DNA of 64,000 nt from Oligoflexia bacterium (GCA_903831745.1 CAIKYX010000129.1:1-64000), one strand, 5' to 3'. Positions 8,025 through 16,612 are shown, numbered from the stretch's first letter. A program made the numbers and translations. Notes: generated by a model not told the origin, from the letters alone.

Positions 8025-9322
8025 ACTGGATTCAGGCGGATTTCTTCGAGGATCTGTTTGGCACGAGAGAGATTGATGCGCTTCTCTCGGGCAAGCGCTC
8101 GCGAGAGCTCTTCCTTAAGGCGCGGAAGTTCAGTTTCACTGGCACCAGCCTGAAGCGCCAGATTGGCAGCATGCAAGCGCATATGACCTTTTACAATACC
8201 GACCGTAGCCAAGGCTTTCAGGGCTCCGAGATTTTGCACGAGTCCGACGGCGGCACAGATACGAGCAAGTTCCTCGGCAGTGGATATTCCCATGATCTTC
8301 AGCGCAAGTCTTGCGGTTGGGTGAAGCATGGTTACGCCACCTACCGTTCCGACTGCCAGCGGTGCCACAAATTCGCCTACCAGTTTCTTGCCATCGTATT
8401 TCCAGGTGGTGACCGGTTGGTATTTTCCTGACCTCGCAGTATAAGCATGAATTCCGGCCTCGACCGCGCGCCAGTCGTTACCGGTTGCAATTAGAATCGG
8501 ATCGATTCCGTTGAGCACCCCCTTGTTGTGAGTGGCTGCACGGTACGGATCAGACTTTGCAAACTGGGTGGCTTCTTCGATACCGATTGCGGTCTCAGGT
8601 TCGATATTTTCGATTTCTACTTTCGCACAGGCCAAGCGACCATCGACCAGATTCGAGAGGATGCAAAGCCCCACTCGTTCATTGGTAATGTCTTCAATCA
8701 AAGGCTTAAGTCCTTCACACACCTGATTGATGAGATTGGCCCCCATCGCATCACATGGATCACAAAGCACATGAAGTACCAACATTTTGCCCATGCCATC
8801 TTCGCGATCAAGCGTTCTGAATTCGATTTCGCGAATTCCACCACCACGGGCCACCAGACCCGGCACCAATTGGTTGGCTTCTGCCAAAAGTTCGAGTTTG
8901 TTTTCCTCGAGTTGAGCAAGTGCGTAGTCGATATTGTTCAGGCGCGGAATCTGAATCTGACCGATGATCACTCGCCCCCGGCATTCGGTGGTAATTTTTC
9001 CTTCATTTCGACGAAGCCATTTTGCGGTAGCACTGACTGCGGCAATAATCGATGTTTCTTCGACTGCCATCGGAATCAACAGATCTCGCCCGTCGATATT
9101 AAAATAAGTGGCCACCCCCATCGGAAGCGGAAATACACCCACGACATTTTCGATGAAATGTTCTGCGGTTTCGACCGGAAGGGCATTCACGCCCCGAAGG
9201 ATTTGAAGCTCCTGCGGATCGAGGTCACACCACTGGGCCAAACGGTCCTGGCGTTCTTCAAAGGGCAGGCGATGAAAATTTTCGAGTAAGAACTCGAAGC
9301 GATCGAGAGGATTCTTATCCAT
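8021..9322 (-). CDS. mvaA: Class II hydroxymethylglutaryl-CoA reductase
   Basis: Reduces HMG-CoA to mevalonate, the committed step of the mevalonate route to isoprenoids. The 433-residue length and the motifs ENVVGVFPLPMGVATYF, PMAVEETSIIAA, DPCDAMGANLIN (substrate/nucleotide region), ATHNKGVLNGID (catalytic Lys) and GHMRLHAANLA (catalytic His) are those of the bacterial class II enzyme, not the class I form. The gene overlaps the upstream isomerase by 8 bp (ATGGATAA), so translation is coupled. The neighbouring isomerase and prenyl synthase indicate biosynthesis rather than mevalonate catabolism. Cofactor preference (NADH or NADPH) cannot be told. Confidence 0.95.
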   Translation of the reverse strand: MDKNPLDRFEFLLENFHRLPFEERQDRLAQWCDLDPQELQILRGVNALPVETAEHFIENVVGVFPLPMGVATYFNIDGRDLLIPMAVEETSIIAAVSATAKWLRRNEGKITTECRGRVIIGQIQIPRLNNIDYALAQLEENKLELLAEANQLVPGLVARGGGIREIEFRTLDREDGMGKMLVLHVLCDPCDAMGANLINQVCEGLKPLIEDITNERVGLCILSNLVDGRLACAKVEIENIEPETAIGIEEATQFAKSDPYRAATHNKGVLNGIDPILIATGNDWRAVEAGIHAYTARSGKYQPVTTWKYDGKKLVGEFVAPLAVGTVGGVTMLHPTARLALKIMGISTAEELARICAAVGLVQNLGALKALATVGIVKGHMRLHAANLALQAGASETELPRLKEELSRALAREKRINLSRAKQILEEIRLNPV

Positions 9323-10385
9323 GAAGCTGTACTTTCGTTTGGTTTAAATCAGAGAGAGTTGAAGATCCGCTGCAAAAAAGAGCTACTTTTAATTCTTCTT
9401 CACGGGTTTGCATCCAGCGCTCGAGTGCCGCCGTTCCGCTTAACGCCGCTTCGAGAGCAGGCTTTGCAAACCCGACGCGATGAGCGCCCAGGGCCAACAA
9501 TTTTGCCGCATCCAATCCGTTTCGAACACCGCCACTCGCCCATATTTCGGTTGGCTTGCGAATCAGGGTCGCCGCGTTTTGAACCGACTCGACAGTGGTG
9601 ACTCCCCAGTTACCGAAGGTTTCTCCCAGAGTGGCATTGATCGAATTTTCGGGAGCACGCCTGCCTTCAATGCGCCCCCAATGAGTACCCCCGAGACCAC
9701 TGACGTCGACTGCAAAAATCTTGAGTTCGCTTAACTTCTTTAAAGTTGAAAGACTCATTCCGGAGCCGGTTTCTTTGATGACGACCGGTACAGAAGAAAG
9801 CGCACTCCACACTTTCAGTGCCTGAAGCGCACCCTTAAATTGGGGCGTTCCTTCCGGCTGAATGGCTTCTTGCAAAGGATTGAGATGGATCGCAATCAAC
9901 GCAGGATTCATGCGGTCGAGAACTTTTTGCAAAGAATCCCATGACTTCTGCTGATGAATGGTGATCAGTTGCGAGATTCCGAGATTGGCGATGAGTCTAA
10001 GCTTCGGAAAACGTTGCGTGAGTGAGTTGTTGACCGGATCCTGAAAAAGCGTGTTCGGATCATCTCCTTCACCACCGCAAACTTCGCGGCGCTGAGAACC
10101 CACGCCCATGATCCAACCTCGAGCACTCGCCAGCTCTGCAATGGTTGAATTGATCTTCTCGGCCTGATCTACTCCACCGGTCATGCCGGCAATAAAAAAA
10201 GGAGTCGCCAACATCTCATCCAAAAATCCGGACTCAATCGAAACTTCATTCAGATTCAATTCGGGCAATGAATCATGTAGCAATCGCACTCGTTCGAGCG
10301 TTGCACTTTCGGTGGCCTGCATCTCATCCAATAACGCCAGGTTGAGATGGTCCGTTTTTCGTTTAATAAATGGAGTGTTTGACAC
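9315..10385 (-). CDS. fni: Type 2 isopentenyl-diphosphate delta-isomerase (FMN-dependent)
   Basis: Interconverts IPP and DMAPP using reduced FMN; it is the isomerase usually paired with the mevalonate pathway. The 356-residue product shows the TIM-barrel landmarks: RKTDHLNLAL at the N-terminus, FFIAGMTGG, GVGSQRRE, LIANLGISQL, VVIKETGSGMS, VDVSGLGGTHWGRIE and WASGGVRNGLDAAK. Translation begins at GTG (10385). TATAAA ends exactly 6 nt before it and no Shine-Dalgarno is present, so the message is probably leaderless. Its stop overlaps the mvaA start. It is divergent from the polyprenyl synthase across 101 bp. Confidence 0.95.
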   Translation of the reverse strand: MSNTPFIKRKTDHLNLALLDEMQATESATLERVRLLHDSLPELNLNEVSIESGFLDEMLATPFFIAGMTGGVDQAEKINSTIAELASARGWIMGVGSQRREVCGGEGDDPNTLFQDPVNNSLTQRFPKLRLIANLGISQLITIHQQKSWDSLQKVLDRMNPALIAIHLNPLQEAIQPEGTPQFKGALQALKVWSALSSVPVVIKETGSGMSLSTLKKLSELKIFAVDVSGLGGTHWGRIEGRRAPENSINATLGETFGNWGVTTVESVQNAATLIRKPTEIWASGGVRNGLDAAKLLALGAHRVGFAKPALEAALSGTAALERWMQTREEELKVALFCSGSSTLSDLNQTKVQLHG

Positions 10386-10391
10386 GGTCTT

Positions 10392-10420
10392 TTTATAACA
10401 TGCTTTATTCCGTCTTTAAA
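10392..10420 (-). promoter_or_regulatory. Promoter of fni-mvaA (leaderless)
   Basis: Minus strand: TTTAAA, 17-bp spacer, TATAAA, then 6 nt (GGTCTT on the plus strand) to the GTG at 10385. The -10 matches 5 of 6 consensus bases. Confidence 0.55.
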
Positions 10421-10451
10421 GAACAGGTATTGGCTTAACCATTTTGATTGA

Positions 10452-10480
10452 TTGAATATGTCAGAGAAATTCGCTAACTT
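10452..10480 (+). promoter_or_regulatory. Candidate promoter of the polyprenyl synthase gene (leaderless)
   Basis: TTGAAT, 17-bp spacer, TAACTT, then 6 nt (ATCCCG) to the ATG at 10487. There is no Shine-Dalgarno. The -10 is weak, but the geometry repeats that of several other genes in this window. Confidence 0.4.
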
Positions 10481-10486
10481 ATCCCG

Positions 10487-11296
10487 ATGCCGACTTCATT
10501 CGATCAAAGACTCATCATCCACTCGAGGCGTTTTACCCAGGAAGGCACTCAAATGCGTGCTGCGATCGAATACGCACTCTCGGCACCCGGCAAGCGCTTG
10601 CGCCCAAAATTCGTGCAAGAAGTGGCTCAAAAAGTAGGATTGAACGAAGCCGTTACCGATTACCTGGCCTATTCAATCGAAATGGTTCACCAATTCTCAC
10701 TGATTCACGACGATCTACCCTGCATGGATAACGACGACTTCAGACGCGGTTTGCCGACCACTCATAAAAAGTTCAATGAAGGCCAGGCCCTTCTGGCTGG
10801 GGATACCTTGCTTTCGATTGCGTATGAAACTCTTTTTCTCTGTAGCGAACACGTGGCACCCGCCCACCTGCTCAGCGCCGTGACTCACTTCTCGTCCTGC
10901 CTGGGCGCTTTCGGAATGATGGGCGGACAATCACTCGAGCTCGAAACGCCTTCGCCGTCGCGTGAAACATTGATGAAGATTCATGAGATGAAAACGACCG
11001 CTCTTTTTCGGGCAGCAATCCTTATGCCTCTTTTGATGAAGGGCGAAGCCCGTGGCTCGGAAAATTTCAAAAAGCACGATGACTATGCTCACGCGTTTGG
11101 TTTTGCGTTTCAAATTGCGGACGACCTCGAGGATGAAGCGCAAGACGCCGCCCAAATGACCAAAAACATTCTCAGTCTCAGTCCGGATCGCGAAAGCGCC
11201 AGAAAACTGGCTCTCGACCGTCTGAAAAGCTCGCCAATCGGAAGCCAATTCAGCAATACGGCACTCCTTGTGCAAAAACTGCAGTCAATAAAATAA
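10487..11296 (+). CDS. Polyprenyl diphosphate synthase (FPP/GGPP type)
   Basis: Trans-isoprenyl diphosphate synthase that condenses IPP with allylic diphosphates. The 269 residues contain GKRLRPK (IPP-binding Arg/Lys), the first Asp-rich motif LIHDDLPCMDND, the MMGGQ element, KTTALFRAA, and a second Asp-rich region FQIADDLEDE. The last differs from the canonical DDxxD (Glu at the final position), which could change metal binding. Bulky residues just before the first motif suggest a short-chain (C15-C20) product, by analogy with IspA. Divergent from fni-mvaA, it completes a compact isoprenoid block. No Shine-Dalgarno; a candidate -10 lies 6 nt upstream. Confidence 0.9.
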   Translation: MPTSFDQRLIIHSRRFTQEGTQMRAAIEYALSAPGKRLRPKFVQEVAQKVGLNEAVTDYLAYSIEMVHQFSLIHDDLPCMDNDDFRRGLPTTHKKFNEGQALLAGDTLLSIAYETLFLCSEHVAPAHLLSAVTHFSSCLGAFGMMGGQSLELETPSPSRETLMKIHEMKTTALFRAAILMPLLMKGEARGSENFKKHDDYAHAFGFAFQIADDLEDEAQDAAQMTKNILSLSPDRESARKLALDRLKSSPIGSQFSNTALLVQKLQSIK

Positions 11297-11335
11297 CCAT
11301 CAAAAAATTCCGTAATTTAGCCGAAAAACAAGGGA

Positions 11336-12085
11336 ATGGTGAAGGGCCTTTTCCGAGTAATTCTCATCGTGATCGCTGGCTTAGCCGGAACAAAAATGGT
11401 TCTGGCGGACGGCGCTTCTCCGCCCGGAATGACTCCGGTTCCGGATACGCAGAATCTGGTTTCGGATCTCGGGCCCACTGCTAAAAAACCGGGCTCGGAC
11501 ACTGAAACCATTCGCTTGCTCGACGCTGAAAATCACAAATTCGAAACCCACGAAAACGGAATTTTCACTTATCAAAAAGATCAGTCCGACAGTTCAAGTC
11601 GCGCCCAACAGATGGTAAAATTGATTCAAGACCAACAATTTCAAAAAGCCATGCAAAAGATCACGCAAAAAGGAAATACCGTTCTTGAAGACAACCCAGG
11701 ATTGAAGACTCCGGCAAGCGTAATTGCAGGCGCAGCGGCACTTTGGTATGGTCGTACCGTAAAATTACTGAAGTCGGAACAAATCAGCATCTTCTCGAGA
11801 ATCGAAGCTCGAAACCGCTCGGGTGAATTCTCGATGCAGTCACCCCTGCTGAATAGCTCACTACAATTTCATGGCGACACCGGCATGGATCTGAACATTA
11901 ATCGAAGAATTTCTTCAATCGATACCTCCGCGCAAATCAATTACAATATGAAATCACAATCGATGGGTACGCAAATTAACCATACGTTGATTCCACATCT
12001 CGATTTTACTCTCGGTCGTTCTCAGTCGACTCAAACCAACCAACCGGATAACCGGGCGGGATTGCAGTACCAACTTAATTTTTAA
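11336..12085 (+). CDS. Exported protein of unknown function, C-terminal beta-rich
   Basis: 249 residues. An N-terminal hydrophobic stretch (FRVILIVIAGLAGTKMVLA) acts as signal peptide. Residues 25-110 are polar and low-complexity, with a helical QQMVKLIQDQQFQKAMQKI stretch. A short hydrophobic segment follows, PASVIAGAAALWYG. The last 110 residues alternate polar and hydrophobic residues (SLQFHGDTGMDLNI, AQINYNMKSQSMG) and end in Phe (YQLNF), which is the C-terminal signature of outer-membrane beta-barrel proteins. With room for about 6-8 strands it may be a small or partial barrel. AAGGGA immediately precedes ATG. It lies between the prenyl synthase and a DipZ-like protein; no function can be assigned. 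Confidence 0.6.
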   Translation: MVKGLFRVILIVIAGLAGTKMVLADGASPPGMTPVPDTQNLVSDLGPTAKKPGSDTETIRLLDAENHKFETHENGIFTYQKDQSDSSSRAQQMVKLIQDQQFQKAMQKITQKGNTVLEDNPGLKTPASVIAGAAALWYGRTVKLLKSEQISIFSRIEARNRSGEFSMQSPLLNSSLQFHGDTGMDLNINRRISSIDTSAQINYNMKSQSMGTQINHTLIPHLDFTLGRSQSTQTNQPDNRAGLQYQLNF

Positions 12086-12110
12086 GCATTAAGAAAAACG
12101 GAAAGAAACC

Positions 12111-13100
12111 ATGGCACGCAAGAAAAAGGAAAAGGTACAGACACTCGAGGAAATCAAGGAAGGCCTGCGCAAGAATACAGCGAGCCGCTGGCTGAGAGGC
12201 GAGCTGCATTTTGGTTTGGTTCCGACACCCACGGGTCTGCAGTTTCTACCCCTCACCGAACCCGCCGAAAACCAAACCCTGTTGATCTTCATGATCGATC
12301 CGGCCGATTACACCCTCGACTTGCTTTATGATTTGATGGACTCGTGGCGGAATCGCTATCGAAAACTGAAGTGGCTGCCCATCTTCGCCCTTCAGCAAAA
12401 ATACCCCTTCATGAAAACCGGGCTTTTCTTTGATAAATTCAAAGCCCATCCTTGCTTTCCGAATCTCGCGACTTACCTTGATCCCTTTGGCGAGCTTTTT
12501 GAGAAATACGGATCACAACGCGAGCCGGTAGTTGCACTCTTTCATAAAGGTGAACTTCGATTCAGTGAATCTCTGCTCGGAAATTTTTCTGAAAAAATTA
12601 CGGAACTCGAAAATCAATTGCAATTGGCCCTTCGACAAGATGATCCCGGCATTCCACTGCCTTTGATTCTGCCGTATGTCTTCAAGGGCATTACCGATAG
12701 TGGTTCTTTTATTCCTGCTGAGATTACCCGCGCCGGACGCTGGCTCGACAGCAAAACTTCTCTGACGACTGATGATCAACAAGCAACGCTCTCGGCCCAA
12801 ATCAATTCCAATTGCGTGCGCCTCGTTTGCCTGCTTCACGCGCTCGCCCGGAAGACTTGCCGGGTGCACGTCACCCTGAACGGCGAGCCCCTGCCTAAAC
12901 CGCTACACGGCGAAAACGTGCGCATGGATGAAAAAGGAAATTGCCTGGTCGAAGTCGATCGCCTGAATGGCATGTACGAAATCATTTCAGCTCCGGATGC
13001 CATTAAGGGCGAACTGAAGTTTCACTTCGTATCGGTCATCGAAAACCCGATTATTTTTTACGAACTCCGGATGGGAATGCAGCAGAAAGATTCCGCTTAA
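12111..13100 (+). CDS. Cytoplasmic thioredoxin-fold/DipZ-like protein lacking CxxC
   Basis: 329 residues with a very basic start (MARKKKEKV) and no signal peptide. The N-terminal half reads like a degenerate thioredoxin fold: a TLLIFMID strand, a KWLPIFAL strand, then PVVALFHKGELRF where thioredoxins have the cis-Pro strand. No CxxC is visible. The C-terminal third (VRLVCLLHALARKTCRVHVTL, then NGEPLPKPLHG and LVEVDRLNGMYEII) resembles the C-terminal DipZ domain attached to some thioredoxin-like proteins. Both assignments are pattern matches from memory. It overlaps the convergent queG gene by 50 bp. A redox role is doubtful without the cysteines. Confidence 0.5.
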   Translation: MARKKKEKVQTLEEIKEGLRKNTASRWLRGELHFGLVPTPTGLQFLPLTEPAENQTLLIFMIDPADYTLDLLYDLMDSWRNRYRKLKWLPIFALQQKYPFMKTGLFFDKFKAHPCFPNLATYLDPFGELFEKYGSQREPVVALFHKGELRFSESLLGNFSEKITELENQLQLALRQDDPGIPLPLILPYVFKGITDSGSFIPAEITRAGRWLDSKTSLTTDDQQATLSAQINSNCVRLVCLLHALARKTCRVHVTLNGEPLPKPLHGENVRMDEKGNCLVEVDRLNGMYEIISAPDAIKGELKFHFVSVIENPIIFYELRMGMQQKDSA

Positions 13101-13962
13101 AATCTGCGAATTTTACCCTCGATAAGGCCGAATCCTTTACTCGGGCACGATAGGCAACTTCACTCTCATTCAGCAATAATTCTGGCTCGAGCAACAAATG
13201 TTCCTCGATTGAATCAGAAGTGGCTCGACGGTCGGCCTTGGTATTATAGGGGCAGGCTTCCTGACAAAGATCGCAGCCTGCAAGAAATCCTCGTGTCGCA
13301 AAACGTTCTTTCCAATCGCCCCTTTCTTCGAGGGTAAGATAACTGATGCAACGCCTCGATTCGAGATCATGGGGCTCGAGCGCCTGGGTCGGACAAGCCG
13401 TGATGCAACGGGTGCAGGGCCCGCAATAATCCTTATGAAGCAGAGGCGGCGGCTCACCTTCGAGATCGGTAAAAATCACACCGATAAACAAGTAACTGCC
13501 GAATTGCGGATGAATGAGGAGCGTGTTTTTTCCGATCCAGCCAATCCCAGTCAATGCGGCCCAAGTGCGTTCGAGTACCGCACTGGTATCGACACAAATC
13601 TTGTAAGCGAATGTTTCATCCTGAAAGGCCTCACCCAACTCGCGCTTCATGGTCTCATGATAATCCGGGCCATTCAGATAGCGGGCGTAACTTAAGCCGT
13701 TTTTCGTCACCGGTTGCGCAGGATAGGGCTTCGCCACCACGATGACACTTTTCAGTTCAGGAAAAACCAGTTTCGGATTCAAACGCCGATCCAGCCCGCG
13801 CTTCAGATACTCCATCGAACCATGTGAACCTTTTTGAATCCATGCCTGATAGCGTTTCGCATGTTCCTGATAAAGAGGTTCAGCCAAAGAATAATCGACT
13901 GATCCGACGAGCGGGTATCCGGCAGCAAGCAGTTTATCGCGCCATTTGCTAGTGGGCTGCAT
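13051..13962 (-). CDS. queG: Epoxyqueuosine reductase
   Basis: Cobalamin- and Fe4S4-dependent enzyme that reduces epoxyqueuosine to queuosine in tRNA, the last step of Q biosynthesis. The 303 residues include SYARYLNGPDYH and VDTSAVLERTWA..GIGWIGKNT in the N-terminal catalytic domain. Two ferredoxin-type cysteine clusters follow, CGPCTRCITACPTQAL and CDLCQEACPYN. The length is somewhat below E. coli QueG (379), because the C-terminal HEAT-like part is short or missing, as in many bacterial versions. The gene overlaps rimO by 14 bp and is the last gene of the yajQ-rimO-queG operon. All three act on the translation apparatus or RNA, if YajQ binds RNA. Confidence 0.92.
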   Translation of the reverse strand: MQPTSKWRDKLLAAGYPLVGSVDYSLAEPLYQEHAKRYQAWIQKGSHGSMEYLKRGLDRRLNPKLVFPELKSVIVVAKPYPAQPVTKNGLSYARYLNGPDYHETMKRELGEAFQDETFAYKICVDTSAVLERTWAALTGIGWIGKNTLLIHPQFGSYLFIGVIFTDLEGEPPPLLHKDYCGPCTRCITACPTQALEPHDLESRRCISYLTLEERGDWKERFATRGFLAGCDLCQEACPYNTKADRRATSDSIEEHLLLEPELLLNESEVAYRARVKDSALSRVKFADFKRNLSAAFPSGVRKK

Positions 13963-15415
13963 TCCGCAGTTCAGTTCCCTTAAGGATACTTGCGGTAAGT
14001 CCAGGCGCCAAATGGGCAGAAGGCTTCGTGACTTTGATCAATCGGGCCACCAGATCTTGCTGGGCAAGTTCGGTGATTTCGATCAGTGCAAAATCGCCCG
14101 GAGAAAGCTCGATGCCTTCATTGACTCCCAGATCATTGATCAATACGCGACCGTCGATTTCTTGTGCCTGAGTAGGCATACGCGCCTGAATTAACATTTC
14201 GGTTTCTTCGGCAGCACCCTCGATCATCACTTCGACCTGTGTTCCGATCAATTTTGTGAGCTTGTCGGTGCGTTGATTCTGAAGAATTTCGATGAGCTTT
14301 TTCTTGCGCTTGCGCTTGCTGGCAGGATGAACTTGTTCTTCCATCTCGGCCGCTTTCGTTCCTTCTTCTTTCGAGTAACTGAACACTCCGACGTGATCGA
14401 GATTAAGCGTCTGAAGATCAGTGCAGAGTTCTTCGAATTCGGCATCCGTTTCGGTCGGAAAACCCACGATGATCGACGTGCGAATGACGAGTTCCGGAAT
14501 CTGGGCACGGAGCTTGGTCGTCAGGTCGAAAAGCTTTGCCTTGGTGAGACGGCGATTCATCGCTTTCAGCACCCGATCATTCGTATGTTGAATCGGCATG
14601 TCGAGGTATTTTACAATTTTAGGTTCACGCGCGATGATTGATACCAATTCATCAGAAAACTCGTCTGGATACACATAGTGCAATCGGATCCACTCGATGC
14701 CTTCGATCTTGCAGAGCTGCGGAAGAAGCATCTCGAGATTCTCTTTGTACTTCCATTCCATGCCGTATTCAGTCAGATCTTGCGCTACCAGATTCAGCTC
14801 GCGAACTCCCTGCTTGGCCATTTGAGTGGCCTCTTCGACGAGTGATGCAATCGTGCGCGAACGCACATTGCCGCGAAGTTGCGGGATGATGCAAAACGCG
14901 CAACGGCGATTGCAACCTTCAGAAAGTTTTAAGAACGCGCTGAACTGCGGTCCTGTGTGCATGCGGGCATCTTTTTCGGTGTGAATAAAAGCCGGAAAAT
15001 CGATGTAAGAACGCTGCGGAAGCGGCATGCCCTCTTCGCGGGCTTGCTTTTGTGCTTCGAGTAACTCGGTAATCTTATGATACTGGCCGGTGCCGATGAT
15101 CAGATCAACTTCGGGCATTTCGTTTTCGACTTCTTTTGAATATCGCTGTGGCAAACATCCCGACATGACGAGCGCTTTACATTTGCCGGTTTCTTTGTAA
15201 TTCGCCATTTCGAGCACGGTCTCGATCGATTCTTCCTTGGCAGCCTGAATGAACGAGCAGGTGTTCACGATGATGACTTCGGCTTCATCGGGCTCTTTGG
15301 CGATACTGTATTTCGCGCCTTCGAGCTTACCTAACATGACCTGTGAATCGACCAGATTCTTCGGGCAACCGAGTGAAACGAAATAGACAGAAGGCTTGGT
15401 GTTGGTGTCAGACAT
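13949..15415 (-). CDS. rimO: Ribosomal protein S12 methylthiotransferase RimO
   Basis: Radical-SAM enzyme that adds a methylthio group to an Asp of ribosomal protein S12. The 488 residues have the expected three parts. First is an N-terminal UPF0004 domain (SLGCPKNLVDSQVMLG, NTCSFIQAAKEESI, SGCLPQRY) with three cluster-binding cysteines. Next is the radical-SAM core with SEGCNRRCAFCIIPQLRG near residue 165, then a TRAM RNA-binding domain at the C-terminus. SLGCPKN and the S12-type spacing mark RimO rather than MiaB. It is about 45 residues longer than E. coli RimO, with a charged stretch (KRKRKKK) and an extended tail. Spacing to yajQ is 14 bp. Confidence 0.93.
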   Translation of the reverse strand: MSDTNTKPSVYFVSLGCPKNLVDSQVMLGKLEGAKYSIAKEPDEAEVIIVNTCSFIQAAKEESIETVLEMANYKETGKCKALVMSGCLPQRYSKEVENEMPEVDLIIGTGQYHKITELLEAQKQAREEGMPLPQRSYIDFPAFIHTEKDARMHTGPQFSAFLKLSEGCNRRCAFCIIPQLRGNVRSRTIASLVEEATQMAKQGVRELNLVAQDLTEYGMEWKYKENLEMLLPQLCKIEGIEWIRLHYVYPDEFSDELVSIIAREPKIVKYLDMPIQHTNDRVLKAMNRRLTKAKLFDLTTKLRAQIPELVIRTSIIVGFPTETDAEFEELCTDLQTLNLDHVGVFSYSKEEGTKAAEMEEQVHPASKRKRKKKLIEILQNQRTDKLTKLIGTQVEVMIEGAAEETEMLIQARMPTQAQEIDGRVLINDLGVNEGIELSPGDFALIEITELAQQDLVARLIKVTKPSAHLAPGLTASILKGTELRNAAH

Positions 15416-15429
15416 TTAATTTTCTTTCT

Positions 15430-15927
15430 TTAGTCCCTGAAATTGCCGAAGTTCATCGGAAGTTTAATTGAATCTTGTTTGCTCTTAAGCAGCGCAATCG
15501 CGTCTTGCAGGTCATCCCGGTTTTTGCCAGTCACACGAACTTGTTCGTCCTGAATCTGAGCCTGTACTTTGAGTTTTGAATCTTTTACTGCAGCAATGAC
15601 TTCTTTGCCTTTCTCTTTCGAGATTCCAGCCTGCACTTCAATTACCTGACGAACGGATCCGCCAAAGGCAGGCTGCAGTTCCTTGTAATTGAGCGACATC
15701 AACGAGATACCGCGCTTGATCATCTTCGTTTGCAAGATTTCTTTCAGTGCATCGAGTTTGGCGTCTTCCGAACAAACCAAAGTGATGGTTTTCGCCTTTT
15801 TATCGAAGGTAATTTCGGTTTTGATTCCCTTAAAATCGAAACGGGTAATCAATTCTTTCTGTGCCTGGTTCACGGCGTTGTCTACTTCTTGCCAATCTAC
15901 GTCTGAAGTAATGTCGAATGAGGGCAT
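15430..15927 (-). CDS. YajQ family nucleotide-binding protein (DUF520)
   Basis: 165 residues from the ATG at 15927, which follows TTGGAG. The ORF-track start four codons earlier is less well placed. [44 protein letters not shown] and the C-terminal [12 protein letters not shown] are diagnostic for the YajQ/UPF0234 family. The family has two RNP-like folds and, in some species, binds cyclic-di-GMP and acts as a regulator. Its cellular role here is unknown. It is the first gene of an operon with rimO and queG and has a promoter 70-100 bp upstream. Confidence 0.92.
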   Translation of the reverse strand: MPSFDITSDVDWQEVDNAVNQAQKELITRFDFKGIKTEITFDKKAKTITLVCSEDAKLDALKEILQTKMIKRGISLMSLNYKELQPAFGGSVRQVIEVQAGISKEKGKEVIAAVKDSKLKVQAQIQDEQVRVTGKNRDDLQDAIALLKSKQDSIKLPMNFGNFRD

Positions 15928-15994
15928 AGTCTTCTCCAAAGGTCGGGCCCACCTTTTTGTTTAGCATCGAGTCATGTTTTGGCCACGGACCCAC

Positions 15995-16023
15995 ACTCTA
16001 TAATATAAGTGTGTTTTGGTCAA
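15995..16023 (-). promoter_or_regulatory. Promoter of yajQ-rimO-queG within an inverted repeat
   Basis: Minus strand: TTGACC, 17-bp spacer, TAGAGT. The spacer and -10 overlap an inverted repeat CACACT-N10-AGTGTG (15992-16013) that also contains a perfect plus-strand TATAAT (15999-16004), so promoters may face both ways and share an operator. Confidence 0.45.
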
Positions 16024-16093
16024 GGAATGAGGCAAAACAATTAAACTGGATGATTAAATAATTTTAGTGTATTAATTCGCCAAGGAGCCTCCT

Positions 16094-16612
16094 ATGAAAC
16101 TCACCATGGTCATTGCCGCAATTTCGATCCTTGCCCCCGCTCTAGCCCAGGCCTCGGGTTTTAGAGCGGCCTATCACTCGGCGTACAACTCATTCAATGC
16201 GAGTTGCTTCAAAGTGGACCACGAAGGCAAAGTTTTTGGCTCGTCTGTCGACGAGAAATTCTGCCATGCGGGCTATAAAGCCGCTTATATCAGCGCCTAT
16301 AATTCGTTCAATGCGAGCTGTTTTCATATGGATCGATTTGGAACCGTCTACGGCGGAAACGTCGATGAATCCTACTGTAGCGCCGGCTATAAAGTCGCGA
16401 ATATCAGCGCGTACAATGCCTATAACGCGAGCTGTTTTCATCACGACCGTTACGGAACCGTTTATGGCGGCAATGTCGATGATCGGTATTGCCATGTAAA
16501 ATATAGAACGGCCTTTAATTCGGTCTACAATGCTTCATCGGCAGTTTGCTTTCATGCTGATGCGGCAGGAACCGTTTACGGCACGCCGGTCGATGAGCGG
16601 TATTGCAATTAG
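16094..16612 (+). CDS. Secreted protein of four 38-residue cysteine repeats
   Basis: 172 residues, preceded by a strong AAGGAG and starting with a clean signal peptide (MKLTMVIAAISILAPALAQA). The whole mature part is four near-identical modules: GYKAAYISAYNSFNASCF, about six residues, then GTVYGGNVDESYC. Each carries two cysteines about 19 residues apart (eight in total), well placed for one disulfide per repeat. The first three modules are most alike and the fourth has diverged (SVYNASSAVCF). Aromatic and Asn-rich content suggests a small surface or periplasmic binding protein. I recognise no family. It is followed 41 bp later by a secreted C92-type peptidase. Confidence 0.7.
   Translation: MKLTMVIAAISILAPALAQASGFRAAYHSAYNSFNASCFKVDHEGKVFGSSVDEKFCHAGYKAAYISAYNSFNASCFHMDRFGTVYGGNVDESYCSAGYKVANISAYNAYNASCFHHDRYGTVYGGNVDDRYCHVKYRTAFNSVYNASSAVCFHADAAGTVYGTPVDERYCN
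16157..16609 (+). repeat. Four in-frame tandem repeats of 114 bp
   Basis: Unit length 114 bp (38 codons); the last unit is one codon shorter. Repeats start at about 16157, 16271, 16385 and 16499. Unit 2 and unit 3 are the closest pair at DNA level, which points to internal duplication. Confidence 0.85.

Noticed and set aside
8528-9289. 253-codon ORF antisense to mvaA
   Set aside because: Shadow of a well-conserved enzyme; no family features of its own.
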